Source of the DNA: Paraphysomonas bandaiensis
Taxonomy: Eukaryota > Chrysophyceae
DNA: 64,000 nt
NCBI GenBank assembly: GCA_965644295.1
Contig: CBFFRP010000128.1
Span: 1-64,000 of the forward strand
Direction: 5' to 3'
Below, piece by piece: positions 23,197 to 34,550 of the stretch. The position numbers were made by a program, and so were the translations under genes. Position 1 is the stretch's first letter. Every line of letters begins with the position of its first letter. A model generated the notes under the pieces. It made no database searches. It was not told the DNA's origin and saw only the letters and a program-made list of their open reading frames with translations.

Positions 23197-24168
23197 ATGT
23201 CTCACTCCCCCTCCTACACAGACACAGACTCAGATGAGGAACTCTACAGTCCGAACGCTCCAGTGACTCGTATCGACTCTAGTTCATTCATAGCATATAA
23301 AGACCATATACTTAACGACTGTTATCATCATTACTACATCACATCTGACTGGAGCCCTCTGTTCTTCAAGGCACTGGCTTATGAGGGCTTCATTTGCGTC
23401 ACTCATAACGAGTTTTTAGTACCCGAGATTCAAGTGTATTATTCTGTATTAGATTTTCCAGATTTGCATATTCCCAAACAAACCCGTAAAGTGATTCGGA
23501 AGTATACACGCCCTACTGACCCTAATCAGCCCCGATTAAAATGTTTTGTCAATAAAAATTCAGATCTGTGTGTTAAACGTATTCAGGAGTATTGGGCAGA
23601 CAAAAATTGGCTCTCTGACAAATATGTTCAGTGCATGCGCGAATGTGGTCTGGATGTTCGGACGTATGAAGTGTATTTGGACACCCCTGTTGCTTCTCTT
23701 AGTACTGCAGAAAATACAGTATATGCCCGATTGTTGATTGCAGGTGAGATCGGATACGCGATTGGAGGTGTTTATACAAGTTTGACTGGGTACTGTGAGA
23801 AGAAACCTGAAGTAAAAATTGCAGACTTTATTGTTTCTAACACAGGATGTCAAACTATTGTGAAAGCATCATCGGTTGATTCTGTCAACTCTGTTGTCAG
23901 CACACTCCCAAGTGTCAATATACCGAAAGATTTGGCTCGATGTGGTGGCTCCATTCAGCTTTCTTGCCTGGGAAGATGGCTTCAAATATCTGGATTTTCG
24001 TTTTGGAATCTGGGGCACCCTCCACGTAAAGTGTTGATGAAGTACAAACGTGACATTGGAGCAAAAGTGCTGCACAGAAACAATTTCTTGGCAAGGTGGA
24101 GGGCTGCACGAGATCTTGAGCTCTTGAATGAGTCCAAGGAAAATGATTTCGATTTTGAACATTTGTAG
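23197..24168 (+). CDS. Leucyl/phenylalanyl-tRNA-protein transferase-like (Aat) protein
   Basis: A single-exon protein of 323 residues. DWSPLFFKALAYEGFICV resembles the N-terminal 'GxFPW' region. The core is LLIAGEIGYAIGGVYTSLTGYC, corresponding to 'ELVGGxYGVxxGxxFxGESMF', and the C-terminus has CGGSIQLSCLGRWLQISGFSFWNLG, matching 'GGxLIDxQxxxxHLxSLGA'. Bacterial Aat (about 230-240 aa) moves Leu or Phe from tRNA to N-terminal Lys/Arg of proteins, making N-degrons. This eukaryotic form has an extra acidic N-terminus and no mitochondrial targeting signal is obvious. Its substrate is uncertain. It is divergent from the S-methyltransferase gene, about 510 bp apart. Confidence 0.65.
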   Translation: MSHSPSYTDTDSDEELYSPNAPVTRIDSSSFIAYKDHILNDCYHHYYITSDWSPLFFKALAYEGFICVTHNEFLVPEIQVYYSVLDFPDLHIPKQTRKVIRKYTRPTDPNQPRLKCFVNKNSDLCVKRIQEYWADKNWLSDKYVQCMRECGLDVRTYEVYLDTPVASLSTAENTVYARLLIAGEIGYAIGGVYTSLTGYCEKKPEVKIADFIVSNTGCQTIVKASSVDSVNSVVSTLPSVNIPKDLARCGGSIQLSCLGRWLQISGFSFWNLGHPPRKVLMKYKRDIGAKVLHRNNFLARWRAARDLELLNESKENDFDFEHL

Positions 24169-24477
24169 CTCTTAGTTGTGAATAATAGCCAAGAAAAATT
24201 AGTCCGAATTTGAGCTTTTGTAGCGCTTAGTTGTAAGTAATAGTTAAGAATTATGGTTGGATTTTGACAGCCCTCCTAGTTTCAATTATAACCAAACATA
24301 GGGCATAGTAACTACAATGAAAGGCATCATATTCTTGTATTATGGCTTCCGTTAAGCCATGCGTGTCTACACAAGATACACAATTGATTGTCGTGATAGT
24401 AGTTTATATCAAGGTTCACTTCTTTACCTCACTACAACAAGTGATAAGTGTACGATTCTTTACAAGGCTCATTTAAT

Positions 24478-25592
24478 CAAGCTTGTGTAACAATTAATAA
24501 CAATAATTGCAATTACTAATCAAGCATCCAATTATTGGCAATGCAATTAATTGCCTTTAATTCTATAGATAGATTTTAGAATAACTTTCTGAACTATAAT
24601 CTCATCCCAAAGAAACATTAACATTTCCACGCAGAAAATTCAACATTTCAAGGTTTTATTCGCTTACAAACTCTAGTCAGAGCAAGCTTAGCTCTGCTAA
24701 ACAATCTCTCACAAACATTGATTTGTCTAGTCATGCAACGATATCGTGTTGGAAGTTTGATGCATGCTTTTTGGCGCTTTCGGTTGTCTTTAAGTAAACG
24801 AATGGCCTCGTCTTCCTCCTCCTCATCTTTCTCTTCATCAAGTTGACCTTCGTGTGCAGGTACATCATTTATCAAAAAGCGTCGCACCTGTGCGTTTTCA
24901 GCGCGGTTCAGTACTTCGTACTTCGTACTTCTTACTTACCGCGCTGAATTTTGACTACTTGCTCTATCGAAATCTGCATTTTGAACAATTTCCGTGTCTG
25001 CACCCAGGTGAAATTTCATGCCAGGTGAATTAAATCATCAAATTTGTTCATTCGATGCCATCCTGTTGAATAAATAAGAATGATAAGTATGGCTATCCAA
25101 TGCTTCTAGTTCGTTATATTGCTGTACATACACACGCGGGTCCTCTGTATTAAGGCATTCTTGTGCACACACATACGTATCTTCCTCTGATAGTGGTACC
25201 AAACGGATACACTTTTATAATGTCATTTACACTACTATACTTAAATATTTCTAAGTAGTTGAATATGCTATCACATTATATGCTAATATCTAGACGATGG
25301 TTATGAAGGTGCCCAGTTCGTTCTTTGCTAACGATCTTTGACATGATACATTACTCTTGCATGCTGTGGTTAAAGTGTATACTAACCCTAACTACGATTA
25401 ATAAAATGACAACATAACTGTGCACATACGTCCATACTACTATGCTAACATATAATGGGTGTGTACCTAATATCAGTAGCTAGATATCGTAAGATGCTAT
25501 ATATACTTTAGCCAGCCTAATTAATTGGTAAAGTTTACCAATAATAATTGAAATTATCACTTTTAAAACCAATTAATTGTTACGCAAGCCTG
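24478..25592. mobile_element. Degraded hAT transposon, 1.1 kb, with target duplication
   Basis: The left end CAAGCTTGTGTAACAATTAA and the inverted right end (TTAATTGTTACGCAAGCCTG) pair with three mismatches. The flanks CATTTAAT (24470-24477) and CTTTTAAT (25593-25600) agree at 7 of 8 positions, the 8-bp duplication expected of hAT elements. A transposase 3' fragment lies inside on the minus strand. The core 25130-25390 is shared, inverted, with the repeats at 9.2 and 16.8 kb. From 24169 to 24477 I see nothing else. Confidence 0.75.
24600..24887 (-). pseudogene. hAT transposase C-terminal (dimerisation) remnant
   Basis: Reading minus, the frame ends with INVCERLFSRAKLALTRV, the hallmark of the hAT dimerisation domain ('xxCERxFSxAxxxxxxxR'). 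After KRIKP the frame stops; continuing in the next frame gives FLWDEIIVQK, which matches the family's 'LLFLKxNxxLW' tail, so there is at least one frameshift and one stop. An acidic stretch (DEEKDEEEEDEA) precedes the motif. The transposase is dead. Confidence 0.75.
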
Positions 25593-25855
25593 CTTTTAAT
25601 GTCGATAGATATCAAATACCCGACTCAGTAACTGTTGCGGTGTAATTCAGTGTTTATATCACCCATAATTCAGTGTTTACTCTATGGTAACGGTATTTCC
25701 ACTTAAGATGTATCCTTAGAGCTGAATGTACATTTTGATCACTAAATAAACTTAGCTTACTATACCATCACGTACCATTCACGTCGAGCTAAATTTCGCA
25801 TTCCAATGTGCGAACTACAAACCAAGTATTCAACGAGCTAAGCTATAACAGACTG

Positions 25856-28737
25856 CTAATTTTCGACTTCAGCGAACCTATCTAACGCCCCTTTCGCCCT
25901 GTCTGCAGCCAAAGTGGAACCGAAAATAGCAGTCGGCACAGGTCTCTGCTTTATTCCTACTTCCGCAATAGCATCCTCCTCATTATCCACGTCGTCAATG
26001 TCGATTTCGTCGGGGTTTACTTGTTTGGATGACTCAACCGCTTGGACTTTCGCGGGAGGGGCAGAATTGGACGCTGGGACGAACTTGCGCTTGTTAGACT
26101 CTTCGGCTTTTTGGGCAGCCTCTAGCTCGGCTTGCCGTGCGATGCCCTCCAATCCTTCTCCAATACCTGGCTGCCCATTGGTTGACCCACCAGTGGCTGC
26201 CGTGCCAGCCGCCATCATATCACGTGCCATATAGTTCACCTACAGTAAAAATGTCGGTTTAGTACGGCCAACGTGAAATATGCACCAATCAACAGTTCCA
26301 GTGAAATGCAATACATGACAGCTATACACAAAAAATTTAAAATAAAAACACTCAATCCCACAAATACTCATGCATAGGTGTCTATATAATGCTTAATGAA
26401 TGTACCTGAGAATAAGCCGCTTCCACAGATCTCTGAATCCGTAACATTTCCGTGTACGTGTCTTCATTACCATGAGCTTCCTCGAACTCTTTCCATTTCT
26501 GCCAATATGTTGTGCTATACTTACGAGGATCAGCAAACTGAGAACCATGTTGAAAAATTGCCCGAGCGCGATCGATTTCTCCAAGCTTTGCTTCAACAGA
26601 GGCATACTCCACACATATCTCACGCGATTGATCGTCGTTGAGTTCTGTGATGGCCCGCTCATACACAGCTCGTGTTTTGGTGACACCAAAGTGCTGTTCC
26701 ACCTTCTTGATATATAGACGGTACATATCCAAGCGGTCGGCCTCTGGCACAGCCCTAGTGGCTCTGTCGTACACAGCCATCGCATGACGTGCAAGGCCAT
26801 ACTGTTCCTCCGCTTTGGCATACTTCAAATAAAACTCGGCTGCATTTTCAGCAGGTACTTTTTTTACTGCCTGTTCGAAGAGATCGCGGAGGCGCTCGAG
26901 TTTACTACCACCATAACGCGCCATAAATTTGTCCATATAGCTTAGCCAAATCTGTTTCACATGTGGAAATGCGAATAGCGACACAGCGCGCTCATATACA
27001 CGAAAACTATCTTCAAAATAATTATTCTCTTCCAAAAAGGAGGCATAGTTGAGGACCATCTGTGGCGTTATTACCTTGAGATCCATAACCTTATCGTAGG
27101 CAGCCCGACAAGACTCGATAGTCCCCAATGACTCTTCAAGATCAAGGTAGAGACCCCATACCTTCACATTTCGATGCAATCGCTCAGAAACAGTCATTGC
27201 TGCATCTACATTGGCGTCCTCGTGGCGCTTGGATATAGATGTCTTTCCCATTGCTGCAGCCTTAGCCTTGCGTCGCTTTATAGAAGACGGAGGCTCCGTG
27301 ACTGCCCGTTGCATTACATCGAGTGCCTCCTCGTAGCATTCGTGCTTCATTTCCAACTCTGCCCATGCACACCACACATGTGCGAGCTCCTCCACTGTTC
27401 TGTATTCAACCTCCGTAGCTTTCTTCAGCACTGCTCGGACATTTTCCATATCATCGTGAGATTCATAAAAGTTTGCCAACGAAAGCCACAAGCCACTGAG
27501 ACGACCATGAGCTTGCTTGGGGTCCACCGTCTTAACCGCCTCCATGTATGTCATCAGAGTGCGGTGTGTATCCCCTTTGAATAGTTTAATCCTTTTATGC
27601 CATTCATAGACATTGTGAGGATTCTGGCGCAACACCACACTGTTTAGCATTACCGGACGCTTCTCCATTAAATGCTCCAGTCGAGCTAATCGAAGTTCTA
27701 CTTCTGGACTCACCACTTCTTCACTAGAAGTTTCACCGGATTCTTGGTCTTCTTCTGCTTCCCTCATTTTAGCCATCAGCACGCTCTCCTCGAATTTCGC
27801 GTAGGCATCAAACACCAACGTGAAATCTCGCACAGTAATGACAGCATGAATAGCCTCTTCATACACGTCTCTTGCTTTTTCAAATTGCCCCAAACGAATA
27901 TAAAAATCTGCCAGTCGTGTCCAGAGGCGACCAACTTCGTCGGAAAATCGCGCAATGCCGCTGCGGATTATGGCATCAACTTTAAGGGATTTCGATATCT
28001 CCTCAGGATGTGCGGCACATAAGTCACATAGTCGCATCCACATTTGGTGCTTTGTGCATCCCGATGGAGCTACATAGTGGTCATCATTCACACATGCTGC
28101 GAGCTGCAGAGCGGCTTCCTCATACTGCCCAATCGACTCGAGATAAGATACTAGGTCCTCGCGGTGGGACGGGTCAAACATAAGATACCTGCGATAAACA
28201 CGTACAGTCGTCTCCTCCACACCAAATTCCTTGACCCACGTAATGTAGAGGTCCCATATAACCTCGTGCTGAGTAATCGGAAGAGATTGAAGAGCGCGGT
28301 CGAATGCCTTCCGAGCGCTGGTACCTTTCTTCATAGTCGTGAGCACCTCCAAATACATGCACCTAATCAAAACACATTTAACACTATTATACATAATATA
28401 TAATGCAATAATACCATATAACAGGCATTTTATGCATATGAACGAGAGCTCTCTCGAATGTATTGACGAGTATCGTATATCTCTTGTCGGTAACAGCCGC
28501 ATATTCAAGTCGACTCTTTCTTAGGGACAAATACGCATACCACAACTTATAACTACGAGGCAAAAACTTTACAGCACGTTCAAATATGACGTATCTCTCC
28601 CCCACAGGGGATGATTGCTTGTAGTCGAGGTACTTTAACCAGGCCTTTAGATAATAAGGGTTACGAGTCACCTCATCCTCATACTGTAAATTCTGTTGAT
28701 TGACAAGCACCTCATGAAGATCAGATTTACTGGACAT
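25856..28737 (-). CDS. SYF1: Pre-mRNA-splicing factor SYF1 / XAB2
   Basis: Exons 28737-28415, 28362-26406 and 26239-25856 (introns 52 and 166 bp) give 887 residues, close to human XAB2 (855). The protein is an array of HAT (half-a-TPR) repeats throughout, with near-identical family blocks such as EKARDVYEEAI, TVRDFT, RQNPHNVYEWHKR, RYGGSKLERLRDLFEQA and GLARHAMAVYDRATRAV. The tail carries the conserved VNYMARDMM, QVNPDEI and VPTAIFGS. SYF1 is a scaffold of the Prp19/NTC complex and the spliceosome in the nucleus, and in animals also acts in transcription-coupled repair. The many tiny introns of this genome fit a busy spliceosome. The final exon completes the conserved C-terminus, so the model is secure. 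Confidence 0.96.
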
Positions 28738-28854
28738 GAGTGGTGTTGATAATAGATGAGTTAGAGTGATAGGGATTCAGAGGTAAGTATACCCCACCTT
28801 AAATAATATATACACACTACCACCATACCAACTCTAACCTATACCACCTCCCCA

Positions 28855-29146
28855 CATACATACATACATACATACATACATACATACATACATACATACA
28901 TACATACATACATACATACATACATACATACATACATACATACATACATACATACATACATACATACATACATACATACATACATACATACATACATACA
29001 TACATACATACATACATACATACATACATACATACATACATACATACATACATACATACATACATACATACATACATACATACATACATACATACATACA
29101 TACCTACATACATACATACATACATACCTACCTACATACATACATA
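28855..29146. repeat. (CATA)n microsatellite
   Basis: About 250 bp of uninterrupted CATA tetramers (some 60 units), then short CTAC-containing variants. It starts about 120 bp upstream of the SYF1 start codon. The 80-100-codon YVCM-type open frames on the minus strand are artefacts of the repeat. From 29147 to 29832 I see no gene. Confidence 0.97.
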
Positions 29147-29832
29147 GCTACATACTGCTCTATCTCTATAACGTGTTGTATCTTCGCTCTGTCTGCCTTG
29201 TAGGTCACTGCCTCTTGAAGATATCTGTGTTTCGAGTGATGTTTCGATTAGGGTTATTCTTATAGTGGGTTGATATAACACATATGGAATATATTCGTAT
29301 ATATGGATGACACTAAGTACTCCAGTAGGGGTCAGTACTGACAGTACAATATCACGGCACCACTGCTGGCTCATCAGAGGTCGTTATGCTGAAGAGTGAC
29401 TATATGTAGTGCTACTGTACTTTTGCAGTCTGGTTGAGGTAAAGCAGTTGTTTGTAGTATGGAAATGTATGATTAATAGTTTATTCGTACTGATATTCTA
29501 ACGGTCGTGTGTGTTCTTCGTGACAACAGCTTCGAATTGCAATTACTTTGAAGCAGTTAATGTAGTGTGCTAGTCATGGGAATACAAGTAGGATAGAATA
29601 AGAGATAGAAACATCGAGACGCCTTTGCAATTAACGTACTGCAAGGTAATTTATATAGTAGTAGTGCTTTCATCTTACTTCTGATTTGCTCTCACTAGTG
29701 ATGTACTCTACATTTCACGTATAACATATTTTGCGTAAACAAAGCATAAGTCTAAATTCAACCTTATAAACCAATATAAAATTAGTTGCTAAATGTTGAG
29801 CAACTAGTCAAACCAACACTAGATAACAATTC

Positions 29833-30366
29833 TGCCCCATTCTGAGAGCGTACCCTAGTGAAGTGCTAGTGTTAACTAAGCTAAGTAACGTATAGATTAT
29901 TAATATAAATCTGAGCGTGTTGTTTGTGGGTCGGCACCAAGAACACTCTAGCTAGATCTACAATCTACACTATACTTGCATAGCCTATATGAGATTACGA
30001 AAAACCCCGCGCATTCTAGGGGAGGGTGGGGGGGTGGCCAATGTCACACTAGACCTATACTGAGTCATGCATGGTCACGAGAAGTCCCGCATAATCTTTG
30101 TTAGATAATAATGGGAAGATACACATGGTCCTACTAGAATCTGCGCGAATTACATATTATATAAAAGTCATGCATAGTTATGAGAAATCCCGCGTAATCT
30201 CAGCAAAGGTTAACACAGGTGGGGGAGCAACAGAATCTGCGCGTGATCTATGTGGTCTGCTACGTTGGTACACGGGTGGGTGGGTAGTAGAATCAGTGCT
30301 ATATATCGGTATTTTAGGTGGTGCACCAGCCAACCTACACTATGGCCACGCCCTCGTAATGTGGCA
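29833..30366. mobile_element. TIR repeat family (TGCCCCATTC), copy 1
   Basis: A 534-bp element with ends TGCCCCATTCTGAG and CTCGTAATGTGGCA, imperfect inverted repeats that are perfect in copy 3. It contains a direct internal duplication around GTCATGCATGGTCACGAGAA and GTCATGCATAGTTATGAGAA, and a G-rich block (AGGGGAGGGTGGGGGGG). Two relatives lie at 35066 and 43327. No coding sequence of its own; the 138-codon ORF at 30098-30514 crosses the element's end and looks spurious. Confidence 0.75.
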
Positions 30367-31550
30367 GATAGCATTCGCCAATTTTGAAAATTGCGAGCTC
30401 ATGGACCCCACGTCTACAGCATATTTGGTTTCGCTCGCTGTCAGTTCTGATCTCAAACTCTCCACAGTGCTTTTACGCTGTCAAATATCAGCACACAGTC
30501 TGAGGCGCTGTTGATTATGTTTCTCTTTATAAGACCCCTCTGCTTTATCTTTATCTTGAAATAACTGCTTTAATGTATTATTTCTTGTTGTTGGTCCTGT
30601 CCAGCCTCCACTGCACGTATATGCTGCCAACGCAGATTGACCATATTAGAGGTGCTCATTGTGAAAGGAATCTTCACTGGTCTTAGTTGGAGTATCACAT
30701 CTAGAGAGAGTGGTTATGTAGATATATACGTATCTTCATTATTGTTCTCGTTATGATGAAGGAATTTAGGCTTGGTACAGGAGTTTTCGCACAAAACCCC
30801 CGATTTTATATAAATCTATAGTTTTGTTTAAAAAAATCCTACTTTGGGTTACTGTAGTGATGATCGTAGCAATATGTCGGATAGCCGGATAGCTACAATA
30901 TGCAGAGAGTGCAAGCAATAACTATATACAGTATATGTAATAATCACTCATTGGGAAGTCAGCGAATCCTCCTTCATGCTTTCGCAACTGTCCTAAGGGC
31001 ACAACTCCCCTACATTACAATAGTCAAGCCAACGGCTGGTTTGACAGAAATATTACTATATGGTGGATCAATTCGGTATTTGATCCTTGGTATAGACCCC
31101 GATTTGGATCACGGAAATGTATTATATTGCTGGTACATACTGTTCATCATATCGAGACAACATGAGAGTGTCTGCTCTTAACGGCAAATCATGTCGTTAT
31201 ATTGGTACACATTTACACTCATATCGTACAATGTATACTGCTGTATATACTACTTTTTTGAAACACTCTGTTCTAAAAAGGTAGGATTTTCCCGGTTTTT
31301 GTGTATCAAGATAATTATTTCCATCTAGTACGCACTGTACTCTGCTGTACTCTGCTGTATACGATGTATACTGCTGTATCTTTGGGTGGGTGGTATCCAA
31401 ACAAAGTCCTAAAAATGTCCAATCAACGAACCACCTGCACCAGAATCAGACATATGGATCCACACATATCCAGAATCTATCCACATACACATACATACAT
31501 GCATCACAGATCAGATCAGATCATATAACGAACTCAACTAAAGTAGCACA
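30367..31550. other. Gene-free interval upstream of repeat-protein gene
   Basis: No supported gene. It includes TACTGCTGTAT-type motifs at about 31227, 31335, 31345 and 31369, and short A/T- and C-runs near 30800 and 31250. ORFs at 30900-31181 and 31301-31528 have no recognisable content. Confidence 0.4.
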
Positions 31551-33605
31551 ATGACGTATGAGTATGATACAGCCGAATTGAAAGAGAATGTAAATGATAC
31601 AAGCCTGATCCCTAGAGGAATAGTGGCACAGTTCAATTCCTCTGTCTCTGAGAGCATACAGCACAGACAAGGAGCTCAGGACCCCAGACAGTGGGATGAG
31701 GACCCCAGTCAGTGGGATGAGGACCCCAGTCAGTGGGATGAGGACCCCAGAGAGTGGGATGAGGACTACAGAGAGGGAGATGAAGACCCCAGAGAGTGGG
31801 ATGAGGACTACAGACAGGGAGATGAGGACCCCAGAGAGTGGGATGAGGACTACAGAGAGGGGGGTGAGGATTACATAGTAGGGGATGAGGACCCTAGGGA
31901 GTGGGATGAGGACCACAGACAGGGGGAGGAGAATCTCAAACTAAGCTTACATGATGTCGGTATGAGCGATCAACATATAAAGGCACTCGACTATGAATCT
32001 GTTGCGGCTGATGTGCATAATGCGTCTCTCCAAAGTATCACTGGTTCGTTTACATGGACAGAATTGTATAACAATTTTGGTTCTTTTTTCCTTTCAATGG
32101 CATTCGAGAAGCGCGAAGTTATCTGCAATAAAAGCAACCCTTTACAATCTGAAGCAGTACCTAGTGGTCTGAAGGAAGTTGGCACTCCTGATATGCGAAC
32201 TTCGAAAGGACACGAGATTGCCAAGCAGAGAGAATCGGAAGCTAAGTCGTTGGCATCATCAGCCATGCAACGTGAGGGAGAGGATCAGAGGCCAGTTCAG
32301 ACAGGTCTGAAGAAAATTGGCACTCCTGATATGCGAACTTCGAAAGGACACGAGATTGCCAAGCAGAGAGAATCGGAAGCTAACTCGTTGGCATCATCGG
32401 CCATGCAACGTGAGCGAGAGGATCAGAGGAGAGCTCAGACAGGTTTGAAGAAAGATGGAACACCTGATATGCGAACTACGAAAGGACGCGAGATTGCCAA
32501 GCAGAGAGAATCGGAAGCTAAGTCGTTGGCATCATCGGCCATGCAACGTGAGCGAGAGGATCAGAGGAGAGCTCAGACAGGTTTGAAGAAAATTGGCACT
32601 CCTGATATGCGAACTTCGAAAGGACGCGAGTTTGCCAAGCAGAGAGAATCGGAAGCTAAGTCGTTGGCATCATCGGCCATGCAACGTGAGCGAGAGGATC
32701 AGAGGAGAGCTCAGACAGGTTTGAAGAAAGATGGAACACCTGATATGCGAACTTCGAAAGGACGCGAGATTGCCAAGCAGAGAGAATCGGAAGCTAAGTC
32801 GTTGGCATCATCGCCCATGCAACGTGAGGGAGAGGATCAGAGGAGAGCTCAGACAGGTTTGAAGAAAGATGGAACACCTGATATGCGAACTTCGAAAGGA
32901 CGCGAGATTGCCAAGCAGAGAGAATCGGAAGCTAAGTCGTTGGCATCATCGCCCATGCAACGTGAGGGAGAGGATCAGAGGAGAGCTCAGACAGGTTTGA
33001 AGAAAGATGGAACACCTGATATGCGAACTTCGAAAGGACGCGAGATTGCCAAGCAGAGAGAATCGGAAGCTAAGTCGTTGGCATCATCGGCCATGCAACG
33101 TGAGGGAGAGGATCAGAGGAGAGCTCAGACAGGTTTGAAGAAAGATGGAACACCTGATATGCGAACTACGAAAGGACGCGAGATTGCCAAGCAGAGAGAA
33201 TCGGAAGCTAACTCGTTGGCATCATCGGCCATGCAACGTGAGGGAGAGGATCAGAGGAGAGCTCAGACAGGTCTGAAGAAAGATGGAACACCTGATATGC
33301 GAACTACGAAAGGACGCGAGATTGCCAAGCAGAGAGAATCGGAAGCTAACTCGTTGGCATCATCGGCCATGCAACGTGAGGGAGAGGGTCAGAGGAGAGC
33401 TCAGACAGGTTTGAAGAAAGATGGAACACCTGATATGCGAACTTCGAAAGGACGCGAGATTGCCAAGCAGAGAACTGCTCAATATCCCACTGATACTTTT
33501 CGAACTCCTGTGAAGTCGAGTAAGGCTTCTCAGATTCAATCAAGCCCTGTTGGTGTGGAGCATCTTATAACGCCTGAACATGGTAGCAGTGTGAGGGGGG
33601 GATGA
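31551..33605 (+). CDS. Repeat-built 684-aa protein (acidic heptads plus 46-aa repeats)
   Basis: A single-exon protein of 684 residues. After ~43 residues come about twelve acidic heptads (DPSQWDE, DPREWDE, DYREGDE), residues ~44-128. A unique segment of ~80 residues (ITGSFTWTELYNNFGSFFLS) follows. Then nine full and one partial copies of a 46-residue unit occupy ~207-641, consensus LKKDGTPDMRTSKGREIAKQ then RESEAKSLASSAMQRE-GEDQRRAQTG. A short Ser/Thr-rich tail ends in RGG. The unit is rich in Lys, Arg and Glu and probably helical. The G-T-P-D-M-R and K-G-R-E core faintly recalls KGG-type stress-protein motifs, but I cannot assign a family. No signal peptide or membrane helix is seen, so it is a soluble, possibly nucleic-acid- or structure-binding protein. 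Confidence 0.75.
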   Translation: MTYEYDTAELKENVNDTSLIPRGIVAQFNSSVSESIQHRQGAQDPRQWDEDPSQWDEDPSQWDEDPREWDEDYREGDEDPREWDEDYRQGDEDPREWDEDYREGGEDYIVGDEDPREWDEDHRQGEENLKLSLHDVGMSDQHIKALDYESVAADVHNASLQSITGSFTWTELYNNFGSFFLSMAFEKREVICNKSNPLQSEAVPSGLKEVGTPDMRTSKGHEIAKQRESEAKSLASSAMQREGEDQRPVQTGLKKIGTPDMRTSKGHEIAKQRESEANSLASSAMQREREDQRRAQTGLKKDGTPDMRTTKGREIAKQRESEAKSLASSAMQREREDQRRAQTGLKKIGTPDMRTSKGREFAKQRESEAKSLASSAMQREREDQRRAQTGLKKDGTPDMRTSKGREIAKQRESEAKSLASSPMQREGEDQRRAQTGLKKDGTPDMRTSKGREIAKQRESEAKSLASSPMQREGEDQRRAQTGLKKDGTPDMRTSKGREIAKQRESEAKSLASSAMQREGEDQRRAQTGLKKDGTPDMRTTKGREIAKQRESEANSLASSAMQREGEDQRRAQTGLKKDGTPDMRTTKGREIAKQRESEANSLASSAMQREGEGQRRAQTGLKKDGTPDMRTSKGREIAKQRTAQYPTDTFRTPVKSSKASQIQSSPVGVEHLITPEHGSSVRGG
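31680..31934 (+). repeat. 21-bp coding repeats (acidic heptads)
   Basis: About twelve direct 21-bp units (GACCCCAGAGAGTGGGATGAG and variants), in frame, within the 684-aa protein gene. Confidence 0.9.
32169..33473 (+). repeat. 138-bp coding tandem repeats, nine and a half copies
   Basis: Direct in-frame 138-bp units, mostly above 95% identical. Variants (AGTTGG/AAATTGG/AAGATGG; CACGAG/CGCGAG; GCCATG/CCCATG) are shared between non-adjacent units, a sign of recent unequal exchange or conversion. The first units are the most diverged. Confidence 0.95.
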
Positions 33606-34043
33606 GATACTATAAAGGATGTCAATGCTTTCCTTGTGGTGGTCGAGCACCGAAATAAAGGAGGCCATTGCCGGTAATTGGCTCTGCTTCTACGTATCAT
33701 TAGTTTATAAATAAATCAAAGAGTCATAAACTGTAGAGAATCGGAAATTGCGCTTCGTAGCTATAAAAATTATACGATTATATCTATAGTGTGAGAGAAA
33801 ATATTGATACATTCAGTTTAAATAAGAATTTTATCATTAATGGGAGAATATGCATACATACAACATTAATGAGTATGTTCTCTGTGATATTGGATGATGC
33901 AGTGGTCATGTGGTTCATAGCATATGTCTTTGTCAGGGCCTCATGGATGCTGATAGGCTCAAATTATGTGCTCGACAAAGAGCGCCTGCATCAAAGAAAG
34001 TCCCATCCATGACCACCACATATGTTATGTGTTATGTCCCATG

Positions 34044-34224
34044 AGTGCACCTTGGTGCATGCAGTGACGCGGTGACACACAAGAGACTTTCGTAGCGTTA
34101 AATTATAGAATATTAGAGTTTGCACTAGTTAGTTTTTGTGGTAAATACTTGTCTAGCTTGACTAGTCTTCATCTAGCTACTAAGCTGGTACTGTCCAACG
34201 CCAAATGCTAATAAACAGACATTC
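34044..34224 (+). repeat. SINE-like dispersed repeat, copy D
   Basis: The copy retains GTGCACCTTGGTGC, ACACAAGAGACTTTCGTAGCGTTAAAT, GACTAGTCTTCATCTAGCTACTAAG and AACAGACATTC. The hairpin region has an insertion, and the first ten bases are diverged. Same orientation as all other copies. The stretch 33606-34043 has no gene. Confidence 0.65.
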
Positions 34225-34550
34225 AATATTCAATATATATATATATGTTCTATAAGTTCGATCCAACAAAACCAAAATAACAGTACTTTGAAAATACTTT
34301 CTCAGCAAATTATAGTTTGTGATAGTTTACCTGATAGGGGGGTGTCGTGGGGGTGTATATATGGCATTATGTTTTGGGGTACTAAGTATACTATATTATT
34401 ACTTATCCATGGATTCCATATATTATATATTTATCATAGTGTACACGGCTATAGTATCCAACATGAAGAGAAGTATAGTGTACTCGTGATATATACTGTT
34501 CACTATATTGAAAGTATCGAAAACCCGTTATTTTTATTCGCAAACAGTAC

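Noticed and set aside
28817-29141. Three minus-strand ORFs of YVCM repeats
   Set aside because: Pure translation of the (CATA)n microsatellite; all three frames are open, which is expected for a tetranucleotide repeat without stops.
30098-30514. 138-codon ORF as a gene
   Set aside because: It lies mostly inside the TIR repeat and is disrupted in the other two copies.
2798-33600. CRISPR array
   Set aside because: The tandem repeats have no unique spacers, and the genome is eukaryotic.
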